Of a DNA stretch of 38,504 nucleotides, positions 1-7,428 are shown piece after piece. Every line of letters starts with the position of its first letter. The first letter of the stretch is position 1. Made by a program: the position numbers and the translations under genes. The DNA comes from Chloroflexota bacterium (GTDB taxonomy: Bacteria > Chloroflexota > Dehalococcoidia > Lucifugimonadales > UBA3495), in the NCBI GenBank assembly GCA_009837355.1, contig VXTR01000003.1:1-38504 (forward strand). Reading direction: 5' to 3'. A model generated the notes under the pieces. The model was not told the origin of the DNA and ran no database searches. It worked only from the letters and a program-made list of their open reading frames with translations.

Positions 1-226
1 GTGTAGGGGTTTGGCGGTGGAGGTGACGGACGAACGGGGTAACTGTGATCACTCATGCTGAAGGCGTCCGGTGTATAATTGAGCGGGAGAAGCGGTTTGA
101 AATCGCAGGGTCTGGATCCCTGATCAAATCCGGAATGACGGGTAGGGGTAGGGAGCGGGGTATGCGAAACGCTATGGTGGGGACCAAAGCGGGTATCAAT
201 ATCAACCTAAAGCTCTCTATCCCGCG
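1..226. other. Intergenic left edge, no gene supported
   Basis: No reading frame here has a recognisable product. A plus-strand frame of 69 codons from 45 is open, but it runs into the opposite-strand lipoprotein gene and crosses the repeat-like stretch at 111-142, so I do not call it. A TATAAT hexamer lies at 74-79 without a convincing -35 box. Confidence 0.5.
111..142. repeat. Degenerate copy of a dispersed short repeat
   Basis: The stretch has the layout CTGGATcC..aatCCGGAATGACGGG. It resembles two better copies at 21571-21601 and 25015-25046, which share GGATTCC(C/G), a short GC-rich loop and a closing GGAATGACGG or GGTATGACGG. Such imperfect inverted repeats between genes are typical of REP-like elements. 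This copy has lost most of the internal symmetry. Confidence 0.35.
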
Positions 227-952
227 TCATGGCTCCACAATGTCGCAGCCGTAGAGAACCGGGATGTAAGGGTTGAACAAATTGGTGATGTACACACCGC
301 GTACGACGATGCGGTCACCCCGGTCGACGTGTTCCATCCATGCGCGGTCTACGGCAGGCGGAGCAATCCGAGTTGACCGGGCCAAATTGATGCGCCCAGA
401 TTCGTTCGTGCTGAACCGTATACCGCCACCGTAACCCCCTTCGCCAGAAGGGTCGCAGGCAACTTGCCCATCGCGGGCAGCAAGCGCGTACTTAATTTCG
501 GGGGTACGGATAAGGGCCAGACGGTCCTCTGGGTCTTTACGATCCCAATCGTTGAGGCTCCTCAGCGTTTCCGGCGACGAAACAAACAACATTCGAGGAT
601 TTTTTCTGACCACCTTTCCATAAATCAGAACTGGATCTCCGGCATCGCCATATATTCCCTGGCAATGCTTTACGTCGTTGCACTCATCGTAAAGCGTGCG
701 GGCAGGAAGAACGTCGCGGGTGTGCGAAACAGGACTAGATTGATCTGTGTGGGCGGAATTCTCTTTCGATACAACCGCGCTTGCTTGGGTTAGTGTCGGT
801 GTGTGAACAACACCAGTTTGCGGTTCTGTCTCAGGAAGGAGCGTTGGGATAGCAGCGGGTGCATCCAGTTCACACGACAACAACCCCAACAGCAATAACA
901 TGACGCAAATACCTATTGCGCAGACCCTGGCAACATTAAAATTGCAAGTCAT
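227..952 (-). CDS. Hypothetical lipoprotein
   Basis: The 241-residue product starts with a hydrophobic signal segment (about residues 8-26) ending in the lipobox LLSC, so Cys27 should be lipidated and the protein anchored to a membrane facing outwards. A Ser/Thr/Pro-rich linker (about 30-85) follows, then a compact domain of about 150 residues with several Cys, Gly and Asp residues. I do not recognise the domain, although its pattern of short beta-like strands would fit an OB-like fold; that is only an impression. It is the last gene of a minus-strand run, nine bases after a 45-codon ORF, with AGGA ahead of the ATG. Base composition is less GC-rich than in the metabolic genes nearby, which suggests a recently acquired or fast-evolving gene. 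Confidence 0.6.
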   Translation of the reverse strand: MTCNFNVARVCAIGICVMLLLLGLLSCELDAPAAIPTLLPETEPQTGVVHTPTLTQASAVVSKENSAHTDQSSPVSHTRDVLPARTLYDECNDVKHCQGIYGDAGDPVLIYGKVVRKNPRMLFVSSPETLRSLNDWDRKDPEDRLALIRTPEIKYALAARDGQVACDPSGEGGYGGGIRFSTNESGRINLARSTRIAPPAVDRAWMEHVDRGDRIVVRGVYITNLFNPYIPVLYGCDIVEP

Positions 953-961
953 CGTAGATCC

Positions 962-1099
962 TCACACCGCTATCCCCAACTCACGCAGCCTAGCCACCAA
1001 GTACTCCTGAGTACGTTCGCCCTTCCCGCTGATACAGTGCCCCCACAGCAGTTGCGGGTTTTCGACGTGGTCGTTGGTGAGATTGGTGACGGTGGTCAT
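962..1099 (-). CDS. Small hypothetical protein, 45 residues
   Basis: A complete short frame runs from ATG at 1099 to TGA at 962. An in-frame TAA five codons upstream fixes the ATG as the earliest possible start. The product is soluble-looking, with a Trp-Gly-His-Cys motif in the middle and a charged amphipathic end (TQEYLVARLRELGIAV). It sits between the MFS gene and the lipoprotein gene on the same strand, 9 bases before the latter. It may be a real small protein, a leader peptide coupled to the lipoprotein, or the remnant of a longer gene. No family is recognised. Confidence 0.35.
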   Translation of the reverse strand: MTTVTNLTNDHVENPQLLWGHCISGKGERTQEYLVARLRELGIAV

Positions 1100-1128
1100 G
1101 TATTCAGTATCTTATCACGCGCCCCATT

Positions 1129-2427
1129 CTAGCTAGCGGGGCGGAGGTTGGCGGGGAGGTGGCTTTCCCAGTCGGGGATTTGGCGGATGCGCGGGGAGGG
1201 GAGCAGCCAGGACTGGATTAGGGCCAGGGTGCTGAAGCCCAGGGACATCAGCAGCGGCGCCAGGTAGGTGCCCGTTACGTCCCAGAGCAGGCCGCCGACA
1301 AAGGGGGCCAGGCCCATGCCCAGGCCGCTGCCCAGGCTCTGCCATCCGTAGAGGCTGCCCTGGGGGACGTTGCCGTAATACTGGCGGTTGGCGATGGGGA
1401 AGGTGGGCACCTCGGTGCTCTGGCCGATGCCAAATAGGATGCCGAAGAGGTAGTAGGCCCAGAGGTCGTTGAAGAAGATAATGAGCAGCAGGGGGAAGAC
1501 CTGCAAGGCCATGCCGACCACCCAGACGATTCGGCAGCCGAGGCTCTCGGCGACCACAGGGACGGCAGCGCGGGCGACGACGCCGACGAGCTGCTGGGTA
1601 ATCAGCACGCCGGCGGCGGCGGCGGCGGACAGGCCGCGGTCCACGGCGATGGCCACTATCAACACGTTGATAATCTGGTGTCCCATGCAGCCCCAGTAGT
1701 GGATGCCGATGAGGTTCCAGAAGGTGGCGGTGCGCCGGGCCTGCTGGATGAAAACCTTGGCGCGCAGCTTGGCGGCCTCGTCGCGGCGGGGCCTCTGGAT
1801 GGGGCCGTCGCCGATGTCGCCCAGGGGACGCAGGCCGACGTCGGCGGGGCTGTTATAGAAGAACTTGACCAACGCCAAGAGCAGCACGCCGCCGGCGATG
1901 CCCGGCAGCCAGAAAATCCACTGTATCCCCAGCTGGGCGAAGGCCGCGCCAATGAGGAAGAGATAGGCGACGACGCCGACGGCCTGGAAGGACCAGACGA
2001 CGCCCATGGCGGGGCCCAGGTGTCGCCGGAACCATAGGGTAATGCCGGCCACCGGCAACACGGTGAAGATGGTTGAGGAGATGCCGAGTATCACACCGAA
2101 GTAGAGGTAGAACTGCCACAGGCTGTCCATGCGGCCGGTGAGCAGCATGCCGATGATGAACAGCACGGAGCCGGCGAGGAGGAACCAGCGAACTCCGTAG
2201 CGGTCGCCGAGCCATCCGACGTAGGGGCCGGCCAAGCCGAAGATAATCCACTGGAGGCTGAAGCCGATGGTGATTGCGCCGTAGCTCCAGCCGAAGGCGC
2301 CGGCGGAGTCCCTGAGATGGGGAACCAAGGCCGCCGCCGCGAAGCGCACCGACGAGGTGATGAACCCCATGGTGGCGGCAATGGCGACGATAATCCAGGC
2401 GTAATGGATGCGGCCTTTCAGGAGCAT
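1129..2427 (-). CDS. MFS transporter, oxalate/formate or monocarboxylate-like
   Basis: The 432-residue product has the length and hydrophobic pattern of a 12-helix major facilitator, with a charged central loop at about residues 190-225. The N-terminal HYAWIIVA stretch and the GWLGDRYG loop between helices 2 and 3 (a version of the family's GxxxDRxG signature) are typical of the OFA/monocarboxylate branch. It should sit in the cytoplasmic membrane and move a small organic anion. The ATG lies four bases after the stop codon of the MmgE/PrpD gene, so the two are probably translationally coupled and the carrier may bring in the substrate of that enzyme. The actual substrate cannot be read from the sequence. 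Confidence 0.85.
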   Translation of the reverse strand: MLLKGRIHYAWIIVAIAATMGFITSSVRFAAAALVPHLRDSAGAFGWSYGAITIGFSLQWIIFGLAGPYVGWLGDRYGVRWFLLAGSVLFIIGMLLTGRMDSLWQFYLYFGVILGISSTIFTVLPVAGITLWFRRHLGPAMGVVWSFQAVGVVAYLFLIGAAFAQLGIQWIFWLPGIAGGVLLLALVKFFYNSPADVGLRPLGDIGDGPIQRPRRDEAAKLRAKVFIQQARRTATFWNLIGIHYWGCMGHQIINVLIVAIAVDRGLSAAAAAGVLITQQLVGVVARAAVPVVAESLGCRIVWVVGMALQVFPLLLIIFFNDLWAYYLFGILFGIGQSTEVPTFPIANRQYYGNVPQGSLYGWQSLGSGLGMGLAPFVGGLLWDVTGTYLAPLLMSLGFSTLALIQSWLLPSPRIRQIPDWESHLPANLRPAS

Positions 2428-2431
2428 GGAA

Positions 2432-3775
2432 TCAGCCTCTGCCGGCTGCCGGCTGGCCCAGGACAGACATCAGCTGGGCCGTGTCGTCGAGATGTTCCAG
2501 GTTTTCCAGCATTTCCAGGACGCGCTCGGTATCGGAGTCGGACAGGGCACGCTGGAAGCAGTCTCGCACCTTGGCGAGGCGCTCGTCGCGGGACATGGGG
2601 TTGGTCGCCGAGCCGCGAAAGGCGGCACATTCGCCGCTGACGGTGGCGCCGTCTTTGAGCACGGCGGTGGTGAGGGTTGCGCCGGATTCGGGGCCTTCGG
2701 GTTCCACCTGGATGCGACCCAGCATATCCTCCATGTCGGGGGCGAAGCGGCGGGCGTCGGTGAAGGTGTCGATGCCGACGTGCCCGTCGAGCAGGGCGGC
2801 GGCGGCGCAGTATTCGACGCTGAACTTGCCATCCAGACCGCTGCGGGGGACCGGGCCGGAGTGGCCGCGTCCCCGGCGGTGGATCGTTACTTGCTGGATG
2901 TTGTTGGGATCTACGTTGTTTTGCTCGCGCAGGTTCAGGGCGGCCTCGATGACGTTCTGCATATAGACCTGGGCGGGGAAGCGCTTGATGTCGAAGCCGG
3001 GGTCGGCCAGACGCCAGGACGCGCCGAGGCTGCCGGTGGCGACTTCCCAGTCCAGCTCGCCGCCGAAGAGGGCGGCGGCGTAGCCTACCGGGGATTCCAG
3101 GGCTTCGTCGCTGGCGGTGTAGCCCATGGCGGCCAGGATGCCGGCCTCGGCGCCCATGCGGGCGGCGTTGCCCGGATGGGTGGACTTGACCATGGTGCCG
3201 GTGTTGGCGGTGAGGCCGCCGGTGCGGGAGGCGGCGATGCCGAGGGCCATCAGGGTCTGCTCGGTGTCCAGGTCCAGAGTCTTGGCGGCGGCCGCCGCGC
3301 CGCCCAGGGGGCCGACCAGGCCCGGCGGGTGATAGCCGGGACGGGTGGCCGGGGCCGACGCAGCGCGCAAGCGTCCCTGGATTTCCCAGCCCAGGGCGTA
3401 GGCGGTGATGACGCGCCGGCCGGGGACGTGATGCTGTTCGGCCAAAGCCAGGGCGGCGGGCAGGCAGGACGAGGTGCCGTGGGTGGGCGGAAAGCCCTGG
3501 ATTTCGTAGTCGAGGCAGTGTCCGAAGACGCCGTTGGCGAAGGCGGCGGCCGGCGGATTGGTCTGGTAGCCCCAGCCGACCACGGAGGATTGGGGGGAGC
3601 CGCCGGCGTCCTGCACGTAGCGTCCGATGATGTCGGCCAGTTCCTGGACGGAGCCGGCGACGACGTTGGCGACGCCGTCGAGGATGGCGATTTTGGCCGC
3701 TTCGACTACGGGAGGCGGGAGGTCGGCAAAGTCGGTGTCGGAAATAAACTGGGCGAGGGTTCGGGTTGCGCTCAT
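2432..3775 (-). CDS. MmgE/PrpD family protein (2-methylcitrate dehydratase-like)
   Basis: The 447-residue product matches the MmgE/PrpD family in length and layout. It has an N-terminal helical domain with the VVGSVQELAD/VVGWG region, a His/Tyr-containing FGHCLDYEIQGFPPTHG stretch at about residues 83-100, and the AASRTGGLTANTGTMVKSTHPGNAARMG block that follows it in this family. Members include 2-methylcitrate dehydratase, cis-aconitate decarboxylase and many uncharacterised enzymes, so only dehydratase or isomerase chemistry on a tricarboxylate-like acid can be suggested. No prpB or prpC lies nearby, which argues against a classical methylcitrate cycle role. GAGGTAGG precedes the ATG. It leads a minus-strand run with the MFS carrier and is divergent from the VOC gene. 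Confidence 0.85.
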   Translation of the reverse strand: MSATRTLAQFISDTDFADLPPPVVEAAKIAILDGVANVVAGSVQELADIIGRYVQDAGGSPQSSVVGWGYQTNPPAAAFANGVFGHCLDYEIQGFPPTHGTSSCLPAALALAEQHHVPGRRVITAYALGWEIQGRLRAASAPATRPGYHPPGLVGPLGGAAAAAKTLDLDTEQTLMALGIAASRTGGLTANTGTMVKSTHPGNAARMGAEAGILAAMGYTASDEALESPVGYAAALFGGELDWEVATGSLGASWRLADPGFDIKRFPAQVYMQNVIEAALNLREQNNVDPNNIQQVTIHRRGRGHSGPVPRSGLDGKFSVEYCAAAALLDGHVGIDTFTDARRFAPDMEDMLGRIQVEPEGPESGATLTTAVLKDGATVSGECAAFRGSATNPMSRDERLAKVRDCFQRALSDSDTERVLEMLENLEHLDDTAQLMSVLGQPAAGRG

Positions 3776-3842
3776 GGATTGCCTACCTCACGGGTCGCCG
3801 GGATGATGACACCGCAGGATACCCTAATAACGGGATGGCGGC

Positions 3843-3848
3843 TATAAT
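3843..3848 (+). promoter_or_regulatory. Candidate -10 box for the VOC/ACP gene run
   Basis: A perfect TATAAT lies 30 bases before the VOC start codon, in the divergent gap between that gene and the MmgE/PrpD gene. No good -35 box stands 16-18 bases upstream, so the assignment rests on the -10 box and its position. Confidence 0.35.
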
Positions 3849-3877
3849 GTGGCAACACCAGTTTTGGAGGCGTCCCC

Positions 3878-4288
3878 ATGGCCAAAATCAAGCACGTTGC
3901 CATCACCTGCGAAGACCCGGACGCGGTGGCGAAGTTTTACAAGGAGGGGTTTGACCTCTTTGAAGTAGCCCGCAACGCCCGGCAGATTCAGCTTTCCGAC
4001 GGCGACATCAACCTGACCATCCTGAAGTGGAAGACCAACGAGGACGCCGACGTAGGCCCCAACGGGGAGAACTACGACGGCATCCACCACATCGGCTTCC
4101 AGGTGGACAGCCTGGAGGAAACGGGGGCGAAGCTGCGGGAGATTGACGGCGAGGAGATTGTGCGGCGGGAAGTGGCCGGGGACGGGCAGCCGCGGGGGCC
4201 GCGGGCCGAGGAGAAGTGGGCCGGCCCCAACGGGCAGGTGCTGGACATATCGGAGCCGGGTTGGCTGCACAAGCTGCCGATGGATTAG
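3878..4288 (+). CDS. VOC family (glyoxalase/dioxygenase-like) protein
   Basis: The 136-residue product is one vicinal-oxygen-chelate domain. It shows the opening strand IKHVAITCEDPDAVAKFY, a mid-protein HHIGFQV strand and a closing GPNGQVLDISEPGW strand. Likely metal ligands are His6, His71 and the Glu of the last strand. Such proteins isomerise, epimerise or oxidise small CoA esters, aldehydes or phenols, often as dimers in the cytoplasm. The start is fixed by GGAGG seven bases before the ATG. It opens a plus-strand run with an acyl carrier protein, an alpha/beta hydrolase and an acyl-CoA ligase, so action on an acyl compound is plausible. The substrate is unknown. Confidence 0.8.
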   Translation: MAKIKHVAITCEDPDAVAKFYKEGFDLFEVARNARQIQLSDGDINLTILKWKTNEDADVGPNGENYDGIHHIGFQVDSLEETGAKLREIDGEEIVRREVAGDGQPRGPRAEEKWAGPNGQVLDISEPGWLHKLPMD

Positions 4289-4317
4289 GGCGGCGCAGCT
4301 GAAAGAAGGAGAGTTAA

Positions 4318-4557
4318 ATGTCGAACGTGTCTCAGCGAGCAGTGAAAGTGATCGCCGCTGAATTGAGGATCCCCGAATCGTCGGTGACGCCTGAAGCGAC
4401 TTTTGACGAGGATCTCGGGGCCGACTCTCTGGCATTGACCAGATTGGCAGCGGCCCTGGAGACCGAGTTCAGCTGTGTCATCCTGGACGACGATGCCGAC
4501 GTGATTACGACGGTGGGCGGGATGGTTGGGTACATCGAAGGGCGGCTGAACACGTAG
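4318..4557 (+). CDS. Stand-alone acyl carrier protein
   Basis: The 79-residue acidic helical protein carries the carrier-protein motif LGADSLAL, in which Ser37 is the expected 4'-phosphopantetheine attachment site. FDEDLGADS at about residues 29-37 and the acidic third helix are typical of ACPs. The general fatty-acid ACP gene normally lies near fabD/fabG/fabF, which are absent here, so this looks like a dedicated carrier for a small pathway. AAGGAGAG lies ahead of the ATG. Its TAG stop abuts the ATG of the hydrolase gene with no gap, implying coupled translation. What acyl group it carries is not evident. Confidence 0.85.
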   Translation: MSNVSQRAVKVIAAELRIPESSVTPEATFDEDLGADSLALTRLAAALETEFSCVILDDDADVITTVGGMVGYIEGRLNT

Positions 4558-5451
4558 ATGTCCGGGATTTGGAGTGTGCCAGAACCGGCGGAGATACTGG
4601 CCGTTGACGTTGCAAATGGCGCAAGGACGCAGGTGCGGCGACACGGGAACCCGGGCGGCCCGCGGCTTATCCTAAGTCACGGTTGCGGTTTGGCCGCGGA
4701 TACCTACTTACCGTACTGGTCCCTGTTGCAGGACTGTGTTGACCTGCTGGTTTTTGACTTTCGGTCGCATGGATGGAACCAGGAAGGCAGTCCCGCATCG
4801 CTCAATTTCCCTATTTTCGCGGATGACTGCGAGGCGATACTGGCAGCCATCGAGGAGAGGTTCGGGCCGAAGCCGATTGTGGGGGTATTCCACTCCATGT
4901 CGGCGTTGGCAGCCCTGCTTTTTGAGCAGACGCGGGGCGGTTTCGCGGGCCTGGTTCTGTTCGATCCGCCGATTCAGCAGCCGGGCAGAAATCCTGAAGA
5001 CCTGGTGTACGTCGCCGACCACATGAATCGCAGCGTGCGCCGGCGGAGGGAGCGGTTTGAGTCTCATGGCGACTTTATCGGTTATATTGAAGCAGCGCCG
5101 GCGTTTCAGCGGCTCTGCCAGGGTATGCCGGCGCTGATGGCGGAAACCCTGCTGCGGCCAGACGGTGAGGGCTATGCGCTGCGGTGTCCGCTGGAGCACG
5201 AGGCGCTGATCTACCGGTTCTTTTACGGCTGGTCGATGGAGATAGACACCAATCAAATCAGATGTCCACTCAAGGTTGTCGGCTCCGACCCCACGACTTC
5301 GTTCACCTTCATGCCGAGTTCCGACTTTAACGAGCTGGTTCGGATGGGCTACGACTTCCTGCCGGAAGCCACACACCTTATCCAGCTGGAAGAACCGGAA
5401 GAATGCGCGGAAATCACCCTTCAGTTTCTAGAAGAAACGGGGTTTCTCTGA
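4558..5451 (+). CDS. Alpha/beta hydrolase, possible thioesterase
   Basis: The 297-residue product has the alpha/beta-hydrolase landmarks. These are an oxyanion-hole loop SHGCG (about 40-44), the strand VDLLVFDFRSHGW, a nucleophile elbow VFHSMSA with Ser113, a late strand with an acidic residue (VVGSDPTT) and the catalytic His in EATHLIQLEEPEE near the C-terminus. The elbow has Phe and Ser where the usual G-x-S-x-G has glycines. The gene starts immediately after the ACP stop codon and precedes an acyl-CoA-ligase-like gene, so hydrolysis of an acyl-ACP or acyl-CoA thioester is a reasonable guess. Esterase or lactonase activity is equally compatible. Confidence 0.75.
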   Translation: MSGIWSVPEPAEILAVDVANGARTQVRRHGNPGGPRLILSHGCGLAADTYLPYWSLLQDCVDLLVFDFRSHGWNQEGSPASLNFPIFADDCEAILAAIEERFGPKPIVGVFHSMSALAALLFEQTRGGFAGLVLFDPPIQQPGRNPEDLVYVADHMNRSVRRRRERFESHGDFIGYIEAAPAFQRLCQGMPALMAETLLRPDGEGYALRCPLEHEALIYRFFYGWSMEIDTNQIRCPLKVVGSDPTTSFTFMPSSDFNELVRMGYDFLPEATHLIQLEEPEECAEITLQFLEETGFL

Positions 5452-5523
5452 CAGCCGCTCTCAAACCGCAACTTTTTGCTTGGGGCTATCTTCTTACGTA
5501 ATGGCATGGGTTGGAGAGCGATT

Positions 5524-6822
5524 GTGTCATCCGCGATTTGGGATCCAGTGGAGATAATCTCCCGGGAGGAAATGGCCGCATTGCAGGCGGAGCGCCTGCG
5601 CGATTGCCTGGCCCGGCTGGCGGCGCGGGTGCCCTTTTACCGCGAGAAGCTTGGCGCGATGGACGTAGCGCCGGAGGACGTGCGGTCGCCGGACGACCTG
5701 GCGGGTTTGCCCTTCACGGTCAAGCAGGACCTGCGGGACAACTATCCCTACGGGCTTTTCGCCGTGTCGATGGATGACGTAGTGAGGCTGCACGCTTCGA
5801 GCGGGACGTCGGGGAAGATGACGGTGGTGGGCTACACGGCCAACGACATCGACATGTGGGCGGACCTGGCGGCTCGTGCGTTACGCACGGCGGGGGTTGA
5901 CCGGCAAGACATCATTCACGTGGCCTACGGCTACGGGCTGTTCACCGGCGGGCTGGGCTTGCACTACGGCGGGGAACGGCTGGGCGCGACGGTAGTGCCG
6001 GCGTCGACGGCCAACGCACGGCGGCAGATTGAGATGGCACAAGACTTTGGCGCAACAGTGCTGTGCTGCACCCCGTCGTACTCCCTGTTTATTCGGGAAC
6101 AAGCAGCGGAAGGGGAGGGAAACCTGAGCAAGCTGAGGTTGGGCATTTTCGGCGCGGAGCCGTGGTCGGAGGAGATGCGCGCCGAGATTGAGGCACGATT
6201 TAGCATTACGGCGCTGGACATCTACGGGTTGTCCGAAGTGATCGGACCGGCGGTGTCGATGGAGTGCCAGTATAAGCAGGGGCTCCACCTGGCTGAGGAC
6301 CATTTCATACCGGAAGTAATTGACCCATCGACCGGAGAGCCGCTGCCGGACGGGGAGGTCGGGGAATTGGTCTTTAGTTGCGTTACAAAAGAGGCGCTGC
6401 CGTTGCTGCGCTACCGCACGGGAGACCTGGCGATGTTGAATCACGAGCAATGTCTCTGTGGCCGAACCACAGCCCGCATGAGCAAACCGTTGGGCAGGAC
6501 GGACGATATGCTGATCATCCGCGGGATCAACGTGTTTCCCGCCCAGATCGAAGCGGAGTTGCTGCGGACGGACGGCCTGGAACCTCACTACGAGCTGCTG
6601 CTGGAAAGAGGGGAGTCGCGGATGGATGATCTAACGATACGGGTAGAGGCGTCCGAGGAGTTGTACCGGGACGGGGACAGCGCGTACGCCGCCGGCCGGA
6701 AACTGATGATGTCGCTGCAGAGCAGGCTTGGGGTTGGATGTCGGGTCGAGGTATTGGCGCCCAAGCAATTGCCACGCAGCGAGGGCAAGGCGGTTCGCAT
6801 TGTGGACAACAGGCAGGTCTAG
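5524..6822 (+). CDS. Phenylacetate-CoA ligase-like AMP-forming enzyme
   Basis: The protein belongs to the PaaK branch of adenylate-forming enzymes, which activate an aryl or alkyl acid with ATP and join it to CoA. Visible motifs are IWDPVEIISREEM at the N-terminus, the P-loop SSGTSGK (about 92-98), DIYGLSEVIGP, the YRTGDLA hinge region and a GRTDDMLIIRGINVFPAQIE C-terminal domain. I chose the GTG at 5524 because GGAGAG lies five bases upstream and the resulting 432 residues match PaaK. ATG 5506 and TTG 5476 are open in frame but lack a ribosome site. No other phenylacetate-degradation genes are nearby, so the real substrate may be another acid, perhaps one destined for the adjacent ACP. Confidence 0.85.
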   Translation: MSSAIWDPVEIISREEMAALQAERLRDCLARLAARVPFYREKLGAMDVAPEDVRSPDDLAGLPFTVKQDLRDNYPYGLFAVSMDDVVRLHASSGTSGKMTVVGYTANDIDMWADLAARALRTAGVDRQDIIHVAYGYGLFTGGLGLHYGGERLGATVVPASTANARRQIEMAQDFGATVLCCTPSYSLFIREQAAEGEGNLSKLRLGIFGAEPWSEEMRAEIEARFSITALDIYGLSEVIGPAVSMECQYKQGLHLAEDHFIPEVIDPSTGEPLPDGEVGELVFSCVTKEALPLLRYRTGDLAMLNHEQCLCGRTTARMSKPLGRTDDMLIIRGINVFPAQIEAELLRTDGLEPHYELLLERGESRMDDLTIRVEASEELYRDGDSAYAAGRKLMMSLQSRLGVGCRVEVLAPKQLPRSEGKAVRIVDNRQV

Positions 6823-6856
6823 CCTTAGAGTCGAAGCACACAGGGAGGCGAATGTT

Positions 6857-7303
6857 ATGGAAGCAAGTTGCGTTACCCACATTGGAATCTGCGTCAGGGA
6901 CATGGACCGGTCGCTGGCGTTCTACCGGGACATATTGGGAATGACGGTGCTGGGCGACCGGATGACCGACCCGACGGAGGGCGGACGGCTGCACAACTAC
7001 CTGCGCGAGAGACAGGCTCGTCGCTGGGTCAGCCTGGCCTACGGCGACGGGGCGACGCCCACGCTGACGCTGACCAGTCATCCCGGCGATGCGCCGGACG
7101 GCGAACCCATCAAACTGGACATGGTGGGCATCAGCCATATCTCCTTCGGGGTCACCGACGTGAAGGCGCTGACCGAGGAGTTGCTGAGCAAGGGGGTTGA
7201 GCTGGCCGGCCCCATCGAGTCCTTCACCAGGCCAGATGGGGACATTCGCAGCATCTACGTGTATGACCCGGACGGGATATTGGTGCAGTTCAATACGCCG
7301 TAG
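6857..7303 (+). CDS. VOC family protein, second copy
   Basis: The 148-residue product is a glyoxalase-like domain. It opens with VTHIGICVRDMDRSLAFYRD, has a middle HISFGVTDVKALTEEL and ends in IYVYDPDGILVQFNTP. First-strand His8 is conserved, but the last-strand metal ligand, usually Glu, is Gln144, as in a subset of VOC enzymes. The ATG at 6857 is chosen because GGGAGG lies eight bases upstream and family homology begins right after it; the frame is open further 5' inside the ligase gene. It lies 34 bases after the ligase gene and probably shares its transcript. It is longer than and clearly different from the VOC protein at 3878, so it is not a recent duplicate. Confidence 0.8.
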   Translation: MEASCVTHIGICVRDMDRSLAFYRDILGMTVLGDRMTDPTEGGRLHNYLRERQARRWVSLAYGDGATPTLTLTSHPGDAPDGEPIKLDMVGISHISFGVTDVKALTEELLSKGVELAGPIESFTRPDGDIRSIYVYDPDGILVQFNTP

Positions 7304-7308
7304 GTTCG

Positions 7309-7337
7309 TTGACAGACCCGGCGTCTATCTTTAAACT
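7309..7337 (+). promoter_or_regulatory. Candidate sigma-70-type promoter for DUF1501 gene
   Basis: A perfect TTGACA (7309-7314) is followed after 17 bases by TAAACT (7332-7337, four of six matches). It lies just downstream of the VOC stop codon and would give a leader of roughly 85 bases before the DUF1501 ATG. That would separate the DUF1501/DUF1800/glc run from the upstream ACP/ligase run. Confidence 0.5.
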
Positions 7338-7428
7338 GGCGGTATCAGGCAGATTTGCGCTGGCGCTTTTCGTTGCGCCGTGTTTTTCGTTACCCGTGTC
7401 CGTTACCCATGAAGGAGGCCATCCCAAA

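Noticed and set aside
45-254. Plus-strand frame of 69 codons near the left edge
   Set aside because: It crosses a degraded repeat, overlaps the lipoprotein gene end and has no recognisable product.
2408-3847. Open plus-strand frame of 479 codons opposite the MmgE/PrpD gene
   Set aside because: It mirrors the third-position GC bias of the real gene on the other strand; the product is Gly/Ala-rich with no family pattern, whereas the minus strand gives a clear MmgE/PrpD protein.
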